Assembly (NCBI RefSeq): GCF_030140925.1
Contig: NZ_JARBWD010000001.1
Location: 2,418,001 to 2,482,000, forward strand
Length of the DNA stretch: 64,000 bases
Origin: Parerythrobacter aestuarii
Lineage (GTDB): Bacteria > Pseudomonadota > Alphaproteobacteria > Sphingomonadales > Sphingomonadaceae
Direction: 5' to 3'
The notes beneath the pieces are model-generated. The model searched no databases, was not told where the DNA came from, and saw only the letters and a list, made by a program, of their open reading frames with translations. The translations under genes and the position numbers were made by a program. Below are positions 37,323 to 45,233 of this stretch, piece after piece (position 1 is the stretch's first letter; every line of letters starts with the position of its first letter).

Positions 37323-38312
37323 ATGCGCTGGAACCTGACCCTGGCCGCTATCGCAGCTGCCCTCGCCGCCCCTGCAATCGCCAATGACAGCGAGGCCGAA
37401 TGGGCCGTCGGTGGGCTCGTGCTCAAGGCCAATGGCGATATCTCCATGGACAAGGAGGACCTCTACCTCTCCGCCGAGGAAGTGCGGGTCGACTATGTCT
37501 ACACCAACCATGCGAGCGAAGATCGCGATGTGGTGATCGCTTTCCCGCTACCGGCGCTGCCGCTGCAAGACGGCTGGTACGACTACAACTACCCTGACTG
37601 GGATTGGCTGGGCTTCGAGACCCGGGTGAACGGCGAAAAGGTCGGCTATGAAGTGCATGATCGCGCCATTATCGGCGCGCGCGATGTCACTGACCTGGTC
37701 AAAGCCGAGGGCCTGCCGCTCGAATGGTTTCGCGACGGCAGCCCGGCCCAATTGCTTGAGGGGATGGACGGCGCCCGGCGCGAGCATCTCGTCAAGCTCG
37801 GCTTGCTGCGCCAGGCCGAGAGCTGGCTCGAACCCGCCTGGCAGGTCCAGCGGCATTACCTGCGCGTGCAGACTTTCCCTGCCGGCAAGAGCGTGCGGGT
37901 CTCGCATCGCTACAAACCGCTCACCGGCGGTAGTGTCGGCGGCGCATTGATGCCTGAAGTGCGCAACAACCCCGAATGGAGCCCGCTTCCCGAATACCGC
38001 CAGCGTTATTGCGTCGACGACAGCATCCTCGCCGGGCTCGACCGCCGCATGAAGCCGAGCAAACCGGGCCATGTGGTCTATTATTCAGAGACCTGGCTTG
38101 GCTACGTCCTTTCCAGCGGTGCGAACTGGCGCGGACCGATCAAGGATTTCCGGCTGGTGATCGACAAGGGCTCGACCGACAATCTCGTCAGCTTCTGTAT
38201 GGACGGCGTCACGAAAATCGGCCCGACGCAGTTCGAAGTTCGCCGGACCGATTTCGAACCAAAGGGCGATCTCGACGTGCTCATCCTGCAGTTCACTGAA
38301 GTGGAGGATTGA
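37323..38312 (+). CDS. DUF4424 exported protein
   Basis: A 329-residue protein with a signal peptide ending AIAN. The mature part matches DUF4424: NDSEAEWAVGGLVLKANGDI, SMDKEDLYLSAEEVRVDYVY, then a beta-rich domain with conserved aromatic residues and GYVLSSGANWRGPIKDFRL. A periplasmic location is expected; the function is unknown. An ECF-type promoter motif begins 24 nt after its stop and serves the next gene. Confidence 0.8.
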   Translation: MRWNLTLAAIAAALAAPAIANDSEAEWAVGGLVLKANGDISMDKEDLYLSAEEVRVDYVYTNHASEDRDVVIAFPLPALPLQDGWYDYNYPDWDWLGFETRVNGEKVGYEVHDRAIIGARDVTDLVKAEGLPLEWFRDGSPAQLLEGMDGARREHLVKLGLLRQAESWLEPAWQVQRHYLRVQTFPAGKSVRVSHRYKPLTGGSVGGALMPEVRNNPEWSPLPEYRQRYCVDDSILAGLDRRMKPSKPGHVVYYSETWLGYVLSSGANWRGPIKDFRLVIDKGSTDNLVSFCMDGVTKIGPTQFEVRRTDFEPKGDLDVLILQFTEVED

Positions 38313-38336
38313 CCCTGCAGAAAATGCGCCTGCCGT

Positions 38337-38364
38337 TGGATTAAATCCGTCGCGGCATCCGTTT
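38337..38364 (+). promoter_or_regulatory. ECF-type promoter motif upstream of the 116-aa protein
   Basis: TGGATTAAA (38337-38345), 13 nt, then CCGTTT (38359-38364). The same arrangement occurs before the subtilase, the sigma gene and the Gly-rich gene. The motif ends 51 nt before the ATG at 38416. Confidence 0.7.
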
Positions 38365-38415
38365 CCTGTTCAACCGGACCTGAGAGGGACCCGGTCCCGA
38401 ACAAGGAGACACACG

Positions 38416-38766
38416 ATGAAACTGACCAAAGCCACCATTGCCATTGCTGCCCTCGCCGCCGGCACCGCCGCGCAGGCCGCGCTGCCGATGCTCTATGAAG
38501 AGGCGGCCGCGCGCGAAGAGGAAAAGCTGATCATCAACTATCCGATCGCCGGCATCGAGAATGCGCGCTGGTTTGATTACCGCATCGACATCACCGAGGC
38601 TCAGAAGGAGCTCAAGAGCGACTTGCGCAAGGCCAGCGACACCGAAGACCTGCGCGACGCGTGGGAGGAATACGGTCGCGAACTCAAGCACGAGCGCATC
38701 GACTACATCGAAGACATGGCCGAGAAAGGCTACCGCATCGGCGAAGTCACGGTGATCCAGAACTGA
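38416..38766 (+). CDS. Exported 116-aa protein, likely ECF-controlled
   Basis: A 116-residue protein with a signal peptide (MKLTKATIAIAALAAGTAAQ, cleavage near residue 22). The mature part is acidic and helical, containing EEAAAREEEKLIINYPIAGIE and a helix ERIDYIEDMAEKGYRIGE. No family is recognised. It lies downstream of the shared ECF-type motif, has an AAGGAG ribosome site, and is followed by a strong terminator, so it forms its own transcription unit. Confidence 0.75.
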   Translation: MKLTKATIAIAALAAGTAAQAALPMLYEEAAAREEEKLIINYPIAGIENARWFDYRIDITEAQKELKSDLRKASDTEDLRDAWEEYGRELKHERIDYIEDMAEKGYRIGEVTVIQN

Positions 38767-38793
38767 TCGCAAGAGCCTGCAAAGGGCCGCAGG

Positions 38794-38821
38794 AAAGGGT
38801 CGGGTGAAAGCCCGGCCCTTT
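38794..38821 (+). terminator. Intrinsic terminator after the 116-aa gene
   Basis: An 11-bp stem, AAAGGGTCGGG/CCCGGCCCTTT (one G-T pair), with a TGAAAG loop is followed by TTTCTGTGTTT. It lies 28 nt past the stop codon. Confidence 0.85.
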
Positions 38822-38870
38822 TTCTGTGTTTGTGCATGGCGGTGAACGACTGAAGATGGTGGGAGGCGAC

Positions 38871-39587
38871 CTAACGCCACCCCTTCTCCTTCGCCTCAAC
38901 CTCCGCCGCAGCATCGAGCGCACCGCCGGCCGCCATTTCCTGCACGGCGATCATCAGTTCGGTTTCGCTGCCGGCCTGGCGGTAGTCGGTGGATTGCGCG
39001 CCATCGAGACCCAGCTCGCGTTCGATCTTCCAGCCGGTGTCGTCGCGGCAGGCGATGCCGCCGGCGTCAGCACCACGGAACGCCCGGCAGTACTGGCCGT
39101 CAGCATTCTCGAAGCTCAGCAGGATCCGGGTTTCCGCATCCACCGACTGTTCGGCCACCAGCTGGGTGTCGAGCGCGGCAGCGAGCTGCGTTCCGGCATA
39201 GCCCTCGCGCGCACCGTTGCCTTGCCAAGGCTGCCACAACGCCAGCACCAGCGAAGCTGCCAGTGCCGGGCCTGCAATCGGGGCCCACCGGCGGGCCATC
39301 GGGGCAAGCCCGCGCTTCTGCCGTTCGGCTGCAAAGCTCACGACGTCCGCGTCTCCACCGGAGGTTTCTTTTTCCTTCGGCTGCAGCATGGTCGCCAGGC
39401 TCTCCGGCACGGGCTGGTCGAGCACGGGTGCGAAATGCGCGCCCAGCGTGTCCTTCAGCGCGCGATGCTTGGCAACGAGGTCGGCCAGCGCCGGGTCGGC
39501 CGCGATCGCTGCTTCCACCCGCGCCTTGTCCTCGCCGGACAGTTCGCCATCAGCATAGGCAGCGATCATTTCGTCGGTGACGGTCAT
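38871..39587 (-). CDS. Single-pass anti-sigma factor
   Basis: A 238-residue protein in the usual place after an ECF sigma gene. The N-terminal cytoplasmic part (MTVTDEMIAAYADGELSGED) is the classic anti-sigma start, and no ZAS Cys/His set is seen. One transmembrane segment (ALAASLVLALWQPW, near 112-125) leads to a periplasmic domain with two cysteines (GQYCRAF and IACRDD) that could form a disulfide. Its ATG overlaps the sigma stop (ATGA). It presumably holds the sigma factor at the membrane until an envelope signal releases it. Confidence 0.85.
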   Translation of the reverse strand: MTVTDEMIAAYADGELSGEDKARVEAAIAADPALADLVAKHRALKDTLGAHFAPVLDQPVPESLATMLQPKEKETSGGDADVVSFAAERQKRGLAPMARRWAPIAGPALAASLVLALWQPWQGNGAREGYAGTQLAAALDTQLVAEQSVDAETRILLSFENADGQYCRAFRGADAGGIACRDDTGWKIERELGLDGAQSTDYRQAGSETELMIAVQEMAAGGALDAAAEVEAKEKGWR

Positions 39588-40051
39588 GGTGCCTCCTCCG
39601 ATAGCAGTTCCAGCAGCGCATCGCGTCCGCGGACCAGCCGCGAATTCAGCGTCCCGACCGGGCAGCCGACAATCTCTGCCGCTTCCTTGTAGGCATAGCC
39701 TTCGACCATCACCAGCAACACGGCCTCGCGCTGGTCTTCGGGCAATTGCTGCATTGCGCGGTCCACCATGGTCAGCTCGACATGCGCTTCCTGCGCCCCG
39801 TCGGAGCCGACCGAGAGGCCGGCCTCCTCGTCCACGAAGGTCTGCGAGCGGCGGGCACCGCTGCGTTTCTCGTCGATGAAAATATTGCGCATGATCCGGT
39901 ACATCCAGCTGTCGAGCCGGGTCCCCTCCTGCCACTGGTCGCGGCGGGTCAGTGCCCTCTCGATGGTCATCTGGCACAGATCGTCGCCATCGGCGTTCGA
40001 CCCGGCAAGCCCGATGGCAAACCGCCGCAAGCGCGGCAGCAGCTCGAGCAC
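39584..40051 (-). CDS. ECF-family RNA polymerase sigma factor
   Basis: At least 155 residues: region 2 (LPRLRRFAIGLAGSNADGDDLCQMTIERAL, DSWMYRIMRNIFIDEKR) and region 4 (LPEDQREAVLLVMVEGYAYKEAAEIVGCPVGTLNSRLVRGR), both read in parts. The GTG at 40051 leaves a short N-terminus. The frame is open upstream and reads SQTFEQQVLELLPRL, with a GGAAAGG site at 40084-40090, so initiation at CTG 40075 or ATT 40078 is plausible. It is followed by a coupled anti-sigma gene and divergent from the subtilase. Confidence 0.88.
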   Translation of the reverse strand: MLELLPRLRRFAIGLAGSNADGDDLCQMTIERALTRRDQWQEGTRLDSWMYRIMRNIFIDEKRSGARRSQTFVDEEAGLSVGSDGAQEAHVELTMVDRAMQQLPEDQREAVLLVMVEGYAYKEAAEIVGCPVGTLNSRLVRGRDALLELLSEEAP

Positions 40052-40091
40052 TTGCTGTTCGAACGTCTGGCTCAGAATTCGTGCCTTTCCA

Positions 40092-40119
40092 TGGATGAAA
40101 CGAGCGCCCCCGTGCGTTT
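40092..40119 (+). promoter_or_regulatory. ECF-type promoter motif of the subtilase gene
   Basis: TGGATGAAA (40092-40100), 13 nt, GCGTTT (40114-40119) on the plus strand, 35 nt before the subtilase ATG. It overlaps almost wholly with the minus-strand motif for the sigma gene, giving a symmetric divergent promoter. Confidence 0.65.
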
Positions 40120-40125
40120 AATCCA
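40098..40125 (-). promoter_or_regulatory. ECF-type promoter motif of the sigma/anti-sigma operon
   Basis: On the minus strand TGGATTAAA (40125-40117), 13 nt, TCGTTT (40103-40098). This would make the sigma operon self-activating, as is usual for ECF systems. Confidence 0.65.
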
Positions 40126-40154
40126 TGCTTAATGCGAATAAAGGGATAGAAACA

Positions 40155-41402
40155 ATGATGCGTATGGTGCTGCCCACATTACTGGCCACGATGATTGTCG
40201 CGAGCCCGCTGGCAGCACAATTGCTGCCGCAGGTGCAGGTGCCTGATGTCGGTGGCACCGTTGGCGGCGTGACTGAAACGCTGGATCAGACACTGGAGGG
40301 TGTCGACGAGACCGTGCAGCGCGAGGCACGCAGGCTGCTCCGCACCCGGGACCGCACACTTGATCGCCTGCTACGCCGCAACCGCGACAGTATCGCGCGC
40401 GACGTCAACGGCGACCTGGCGCGCAAGGGCGAACTGCTGGCGATGGGTGTCACGGCGCAGGATCAGGCCGCGATAGACGATGCGGGTTTTCGGGTGCTTT
40501 CGACCGAAACAATCGAAGGATTGGGCCTGACCATTACCCGGCTGGCACTTCCCGACGATCTCGACCTGGCCGAAGCCGAAGCACTTGCCCGCGAGCTCGG
40601 GATCGGGACGCAGATCAGCGCCGACAATTTGCACTACCAGTCTGGCGCGCGCATCATGACCGTCTCTTCCGCTCCCGTCCCCGCCACTGTACGATCCGCC
40701 GCCAGCATCGGCGTCGAGGTTGGGATGATCGATGGTGCCACCGGGCCATGGGTTCGGCCGACCGCTGCCAAAGGTTTCGCCCAAGGCGCTCCCGCCGCCT
40801 CGAACCACGGCAGCGCAGTCGCCTCCTTGCTCAAGGGTGCAGGTGTTGCGCGGGTCAGGGTCGCAGATGTCTATGGCACCGATCCGGCTGGCGGCAATGC
40901 GCTCGCCATTGCGCGCGGGCTCGGCTGGCTGGTTGCGAGCGGGAGCGAGGTCGTCACCATCAGCCTTGTCGGGCCAAGGAATGCCGTGGTGGAGCAGGCC
41001 ATCGCCGCCGCTCAGCGCAAGGGCGTAGTGATGGTCGCTGCAGTCGGCAATGACGGCCCCGCTGCCCCACCCGCTTACCCGGCCTCTTATGATGGCGTGG
41101 TCGCAGTGACCGGTGTCGATTCCCGCAACCGCGCCTTGATCGAGGCTGGCCGCGCATTGCACCTCGATTACGCAGCACCAGGTGCTGATGTCTTTGCGCT
41201 CGACGCCCAAGGGACATTCACCAAGTGGCGCGGGACGAGCTTCGCCACCCCGCTCGCTGCCGCCCGCCTTGCTGCAGCGATAGAGCGCGGCGGCAACTGG
41301 CGGACCGTGCTCGATCGCGAAGCGCGGGATCTCGGTCCAAAGGGACCCGACGCGACTTATGGCCGCGGCCTGTTATGCGGCGATTGCGCCCGAAAGAAGT
41401 GA
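40155..41402 (+). CDS. Exported S8 (subtilisin-family) serine peptidase
   Basis: A 415-residue protein with a signal peptide ending SPLAAQ. A Thr/Arg-rich N-terminal region of about 140 residues acts as probable propeptide, followed by a subtilase domain. The catalytic triad is Asp in GMIDGA, His in NHGSAVAS and Ser in GTSFATPLAAA, with oxyanion Asn in AVGNDGP. The C-terminus has a CGDC pair. I chose the ATG at 40155, with AAGGGA 8 nt upstream, because the ATG at 40125 lies at the predicted transcription start. It is divergent from the ECF sigma gene and likely part of its regulon. Confidence 0.9.
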   Translation: MMRMVLPTLLATMIVASPLAAQLLPQVQVPDVGGTVGGVTETLDQTLEGVDETVQREARRLLRTRDRTLDRLLRRNRDSIARDVNGDLARKGELLAMGVTAQDQAAIDDAGFRVLSTETIEGLGLTITRLALPDDLDLAEAEALARELGIGTQISADNLHYQSGARIMTVSSAPVPATVRSAASIGVEVGMIDGATGPWVRPTAAKGFAQGAPAASNHGSAVASLLKGAGVARVRVADVYGTDPAGGNALAIARGLGWLVASGSEVVTISLVGPRNAVVEQAIAAAQRKGVVMVAAVGNDGPAAPPAYPASYDGVVAVTGVDSRNRALIEAGRALHLDYAAPGADVFALDAQGTFTKWRGTSFATPLAAARLAAAIERGGNWRTVLDREARDLGPKGPDATYGRGLLCGDCARKK

Positions 41403-41429
41403 GAAAATCCAGAAAAGTTCGCTGCGGCA

Positions 41430-41457
41430 TGAATTAAACCGCGCGCGCCACCCGTTT
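41430..41457 (+). promoter_or_regulatory. ECF-type promoter motif of the Gly-rich protein gene
   Basis: TGAATTAAA (41430-41438), 13 nt, CCGTTT (41452-41457), 61 nt before the ATG at 41519. It has identical spacing to the motif at 38337 and strong similarity to the two in the divergent sigma/subtilase region. Confidence 0.7.
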
Positions 41458-41518
41458 TCCTTTCGAGCGAGCCAAGAACACCCCCGGCTCGCCCCTGAAG
41501 TGACGAAAGGAAACGGAC

Positions 41519-42406
41519 ATGAAGAAGTTTATTCTCACAGCAAGTGCGATCGCCCTGATCCCGGTTGCCGCACAAGCCCAGCTGCTCGGCGGGCTTGGTG
41601 GTGGGCTCGGCGGCGGGCTGGGCGGCGGTCTTGGCGGCACGCTCAATTCCACAGTCGGCTCGACCCTCGACAGCACGACCCGCACGGTGCGCGGCACGGT
41701 CGACGGAACCGCTTCGACTGACGGCGACCAGTCGGTCAACGCTCGCGATGGCAGTGTTTCGGCCAATCGCAGCGCCAATGGCTCGCTCGCGGCGACCACC
41801 GCCAGCCTCGCCGACCTGCCGATCCCCGCAATGGCCTCGGCCAGCGGCAATGGCTCGGCAAACGGCAACGCCAACGCCCAGCTTATCGGCACCGATAGTG
41901 TGACAGGCGCAATTGCCCCGGTGACTGGACAGGCGCGCAATGTCGCGGGCTCCGCAGTTGGCACTGCACGTTCGACTGCCCAGGGTGTGGCCAATTCGGC
42001 TCCCATGCCCGGCCTGCCGAACCCCGGCCTCCCCAACCTTGGCGGCAGCGCCAGCGGTCAAGGTTCTGCTTCGGGCAATGGTTCGGCTTCGCTGATCGGC
42101 AACCCGCTGGCAGTGGCTGGCAGCGCTGCTGGTAGCGCAAGCGGACAAGGCAATGGTGCCGCCACGGTGTCGCCCGGCATGCCGGTGATGACCCCCGGCG
42201 GCGCGTCGCTCGGCCAGGTTCGCCAGATCGTGGCCGATAACCGTGGCCAGGTGCAGCAGCTTGTCGTCCAGCAGGGCAATGTAACCCGTACCTTGCCCGC
42301 GGGTATGTTCACCGCCAGCGGTAACGCGTTGGTCGCCGGCGAGGCGCAGGGCAGCGCCTCCAATGCCGAACCGGCTCCGGCGGCAGAAGACACGCCTGCA
42401 AACTAA
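41519..42406 (+). CDS. Exported Gly/Ser/Asn-rich low-complexity protein
   Basis: A 295-residue protein with a signal peptide ending AAQAQ. A (LGGG)n tract comes first, then a Thr/Ser segment (GGTLNSTVGSTLDSTTRTVR). A long disordered SASGNGSANGNA-type region follows, then a more ordered C-terminal end (SLGQVRQIVADNRGQVQQLV, then LPAGMFTASGNALVAGEAQG). No family is recognised. The N-terminal AQLL...GGT...TLD...TV pattern recurs in the subtilase upstream. It is probably secreted or surface-associated and follows the subtilase in the ECF-controlled cluster. Confidence 0.75.
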   Translation: MKKFILTASAIALIPVAAQAQLLGGLGGGLGGGLGGGLGGTLNSTVGSTLDSTTRTVRGTVDGTASTDGDQSVNARDGSVSANRSANGSLAATTASLADLPIPAMASASGNGSANGNANAQLIGTDSVTGAIAPVTGQARNVAGSAVGTARSTAQGVANSAPMPGLPNPGLPNLGGSASGQGSASGNGSASLIGNPLAVAGSAAGSASGQGNGAATVSPGMPVMTPGGASLGQVRQIVADNRGQVQQLVVQQGNVTRTLPAGMFTASGNALVAGEAQGSASNAEPAPAAEDTPAN

Positions 42407-42471
42407 TCCGCGACACCCTCCCCGGGGCTTGCTGACCCTACCGGCCTCCACTCGGAGCAAGCCCTACCCCA

Positions 42472-42506
42472 AAGAGGCGGACCTTTCCTCCAAAGGTCCG
42501 CCTCTT
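42472..42506. terminator. Perfect 15-bp hairpin after the Gly-rich gene
   Basis: AAGAGGCGGACCTTT and its exact complement are separated by a 5-nt loop (CCTCC). The trailing T-run is weak (CTTCTCG). It lies 66 nt past the stop and closes the ECF-associated cluster. Confidence 0.8.
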
Positions 42507-42641
42507 CTCGATGTTGAAGTCTTTCAATCCGCGTCGAAGTGGCGAAACATCCCTGCCCTCACTTTCCGCTTCGTCTCAAATCCTTGCGAATTTCCGCAGT
42601 GCTGTGGCCTTTGCCCCGCCGCCCTGTTACCTCGCCGCCCC

Positions 42642-44114
42642 ATGAAGACCGGAACGCTGATCTCGCTCGCCGCCTATTTCATCCTCATGCTTGCCATCGG
42701 GCTATACGCATGGCGCAAATCGACCGAAGATTCAGAAGGCTACCTGCTGGGTGGCCGCAATCTGCACCCGGCCGTTGCCGCGCTGTCAGCCGGGGCCTCC
42801 GACATGTCCGGCTGGCTGCTGCTGGGCCTGCCCGGCGCGCTCTATGCCAGCGGGCTGGTCGAGGCCTGGATCGGGATCGGGCTGTTCGTCGGCGCGCTGG
42901 TAAACTGGATCGTGGTCGCCCCACGCCTGCGCCAGCAAACCGAGGACATGGGCAATGCGCTGACCATCCCCGAATTCCTCGCCAACCGTTTCCCCGAACG
43001 CGCCGTGGCGCTGCGGGTCATCTCCGCCATCGTCATCGTGGCGTTCTTCAGCGTCTATACCGCAGCCGGTCTGGTCGGAGGGGGCAAGCTGTTCGAAACC
43101 AGCTTTGCCGGGCTGTTCGGCGATGTCGGCATGAGCGACTATGCCCTCGGCTTGTGGATCACCGCCGGTGTCGTGCTGGCCTACACCATGGTGGGAGGGT
43201 TCCTGGCCGTATCGCTGACGGACTTCGTGCAAGGCTGCATCATGGTCTGCGCGCTGGTGCTGATGCCGCTCGTCGTGATGTTCGGCGAAGGCGGCAGCGC
43301 GGGCCAGTCGCTGACGGAAGTCCAGCCCGGCTTCCTCAGCCTGTTCGGCGGGCTGACCTTCATCGGCTTCCTGAGCGCAGTGACCTGGGGCCTCGGCTAT
43401 TTCGGCCAGCCGCACATCATCGTCCGCTTCATGGCGGTGAAGAGCGTCGCAGCGGTCAAGACCGCACGCACCATCGGCATGACATGGATGGGGGTATGCC
43501 TGCTAGGCGCGCTGGGCGTGGGGCTTGCCGGTCGCGCCTATGTCGAGCGCAATGGGTTAGTGGTCGAGGATCCGGAGACGATCTTCATCGTGCTCGCAGA
43601 CCTGCTGTTCCACCCACTGATCACAGGCTTCCTGCTCGCCGCGCTGCTGGCAGCGATCATGAGTACCATCAGTTCACAGTTGCTGGTTGCCTCGAGTTCG
43701 CTGACGGAAGATTTCTACCGCCTGTTCCTGCGCAAGGAATGCAGCGAACGCGAAGCGGTCAATGTCGGGCGGGTCAGCGTGTTGCTGGTGGCGCTAGTGG
43801 CAATCGGTATTTCATCCGACCCCGATAGCCAGGTGCTTGGCCTTGTTTCCAACGCCTGGGCAGGCTTCGGTGCCGCTTTCGGACCGCTGATCATCCTGTC
43901 GCTGACGTGGGACAGGATGAATGCCAATGGTGCTCTCGCCGGGCTGGTTACCGGTGCCCTGGTCGTTGTCGGCTGGATTGCGCTGGGCTGGAACAGCGCG
44001 TTCATGGGCGGTCCGGGTGTCTACGAGATCATCCCGGGTTTCGCCGCAGCATGGCTGGCGATTGTTGTGGTAAGCAGGAGCGGGACAAAGGCACCGGAAC
44101 CTCAGGAGGCGTAA
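42642..44114 (+). CDS. putP: Sodium/proline symporter
   Basis: A 490-residue sodium:solute symporter with about 13 hydrophobic segments. Family markers are FILMLAIGLYAWRKSTEDSE, GASDMSGWLLLGLPGALYA (the PutP-type GxSDMSGWLLLGLPG) and GWGLGYFGQPHIIVRFMAV-like sequence at TWGLGYFGQPHII. The late ISSQLLVASSSLTEDFY carries the Na2-site Ser/Thr. It imports proline with Na+. I chose the ATG at 42642 to match family length. The VOC gene follows after 1 nt. Confidence 0.93.
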   Translation: MKTGTLISLAAYFILMLAIGLYAWRKSTEDSEGYLLGGRNLHPAVAALSAGASDMSGWLLLGLPGALYASGLVEAWIGIGLFVGALVNWIVVAPRLRQQTEDMGNALTIPEFLANRFPERAVALRVISAIVIVAFFSVYTAAGLVGGGKLFETSFAGLFGDVGMSDYALGLWITAGVVLAYTMVGGFLAVSLTDFVQGCIMVCALVLMPLVVMFGEGGSAGQSLTEVQPGFLSLFGGLTFIGFLSAVTWGLGYFGQPHIIVRFMAVKSVAAVKTARTIGMTWMGVCLLGALGVGLAGRAYVERNGLVVEDPETIFIVLADLLFHPLITGFLLAALLAAIMSTISSQLLVASSSLTEDFYRLFLRKECSEREAVNVGRVSVLLVALVAIGISSDPDSQVLGLVSNAWAGFGAAFGPLIILSLTWDRMNANGALAGLVTGALVVVGWIALGWNSAFMGGPGVYEIIPGFAAAWLAIVVVSRSGTKAPEPQEA

Positions 44115-44115
44115 T

Positions 44116-44484
44116 ATGGCAAAGGTAACAGGGCTCGGCGGAGTTTTCTATGTCGTGAAGGACCCTGAAGCGACGCGCGCCTGGTATCGCGAAACGCTGG
44201 GCGTCGATGGCGAATACGGACCACAGCTGAACTGGTCCGAAGAAACCGGCGACAAGCCCTATTCCCTGATCAGTCACTTTTCTGACGACCAGTATCTGAA
44301 GCCCGGGAAGGGGGGCTTCATGATCAACCTGCGTGTCGACGATCTCGACGGCATGGTCGAGCAGATCAGGGCCAAGGGGGTGGATATCCTCGACAGTGTG
44401 GATGAAGGCTATGGGAAGTTCGCCTGGGTGCTCGATCCCGACGGCGTGAAAATCGAGCTCTGGCAGCAAGTCGAGGCACCCTGA
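44116..44484 (+). CDS. VOC-superfamily (glyoxalase/bleomycin-resistance) protein
   Basis: A 122-residue single VOC domain: LGGVFYVVKDPEATRAWYRE at the start and GKFAWVLDPDGVKIELWQQ at the end, with metal-ligand-like His/Glu positions only partly conserved. GGAGG overlaps the putP end and the ATG is 1 nt after its stop, so it is probably co-expressed. The substrate is unknown. Confidence 0.85.
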   Translation: MAKVTGLGGVFYVVKDPEATRAWYRETLGVDGEYGPQLNWSEETGDKPYSLISHFSDDQYLKPGKGGFMINLRVDDLDGMVEQIRAKGVDILDSVDEGYGKFAWVLDPDGVKIELWQQVEAP

Positions 44485-44561
44485 GGCAGGGCGGCAGGGC
44501 GGCACGACGAACGGGGCCGCCCTTAGGATCCTGTTAACCCTGTTTTGCCACACTCGCGGCC

Positions 44562-45230
44562 ATGCGCCGCTTCGCTTGCCTTGCCATGCTTGCTCCGGTC
44601 CTGGCCGGCTGCAGCCTGCTGCCCGGCGGCGGCACAGAGCAGCGCACATCGCGAGCCCCGGCGCAATCGCAAGCGGTCGCCATCAGCGCTCAAGGTCGGC
44701 GATGCCTGGCGGAGCTAGGCGCCACAGGATCGCGCTTCTCGGCCCTTCCCGACAAATATTTTGGCGCTGGGTGCTCCACCATCAACGCTGTCACGCTTTC
44801 AAGCCTGCAAGGCGACCGGTCCAATCTCGATATTGCCAATCTAGGCCCTGTCACCTGCCCGACCGCAGAAGCGCTCAGCGGCTGGGCCCGCTACGGGGTA
44901 GACCGCGCTGCCCGGCAGATTCTCGGCAGTCCGCTCAGGCGGATCGAGACGATGGGCAGCTATGCCTGCCGTAATGTTGCGGGGTCCTCGCGCCGGTCGG
45001 CACACGCCACGGCCGAAGCGATCGATGTCGCCGCTTTCATACTGGAAGATGGACGCAGGATCAGTGTCCTGAATGCATGGGACGGTGGCACCCGTGAAGA
45101 GCAGCAGTTCCTGCGTGTCATCCAGCAAAGTGCATGCAAGCGATTTGGTACGGTTCTCGGTCCGGAGTACAATGCCGCCCACCGAGATCATTTCCACCTC
45201 GAATGGAGCGATACGAACTTCTGCCGCTGA
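44562..45230 (+). CDS. Extensin-like lipoprotein
   Basis: A 222-residue protein with a lipobox PVLAGC (Cys near residue 17) and a C-terminal extensin-like domain. The markers are SAHATAEAIDVAAFILEDGR, SVLNAWDGGTREEQQFL and LGPEYNAAHRDHFHLEW, with cysteines at VTCPTAEA, YACRNV, SACKRFG and NFCR. The His/Asp pattern resembles peptidoglycan peptidases. The family is widespread in alphaproteobacteria; its role is unproven. Confidence 0.9.
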   Translation: MRRFACLAMLAPVLAGCSLLPGGGTEQRTSRAPAQSQAVAISAQGRRCLAELGATGSRFSALPDKYFGAGCSTINAVTLSSLQGDRSNLDIANLGPVTCPTAEALSGWARYGVDRAARQILGSPLRRIETMGSYACRNVAGSSRRSAHATAEAIDVAAFILEDGRRISVLNAWDGGTREEQQFLRVIQQSACKRFGTVLGPEYNAAHRDHFHLEWSDTNFCR

Positions 45231-45233
45231 GGC

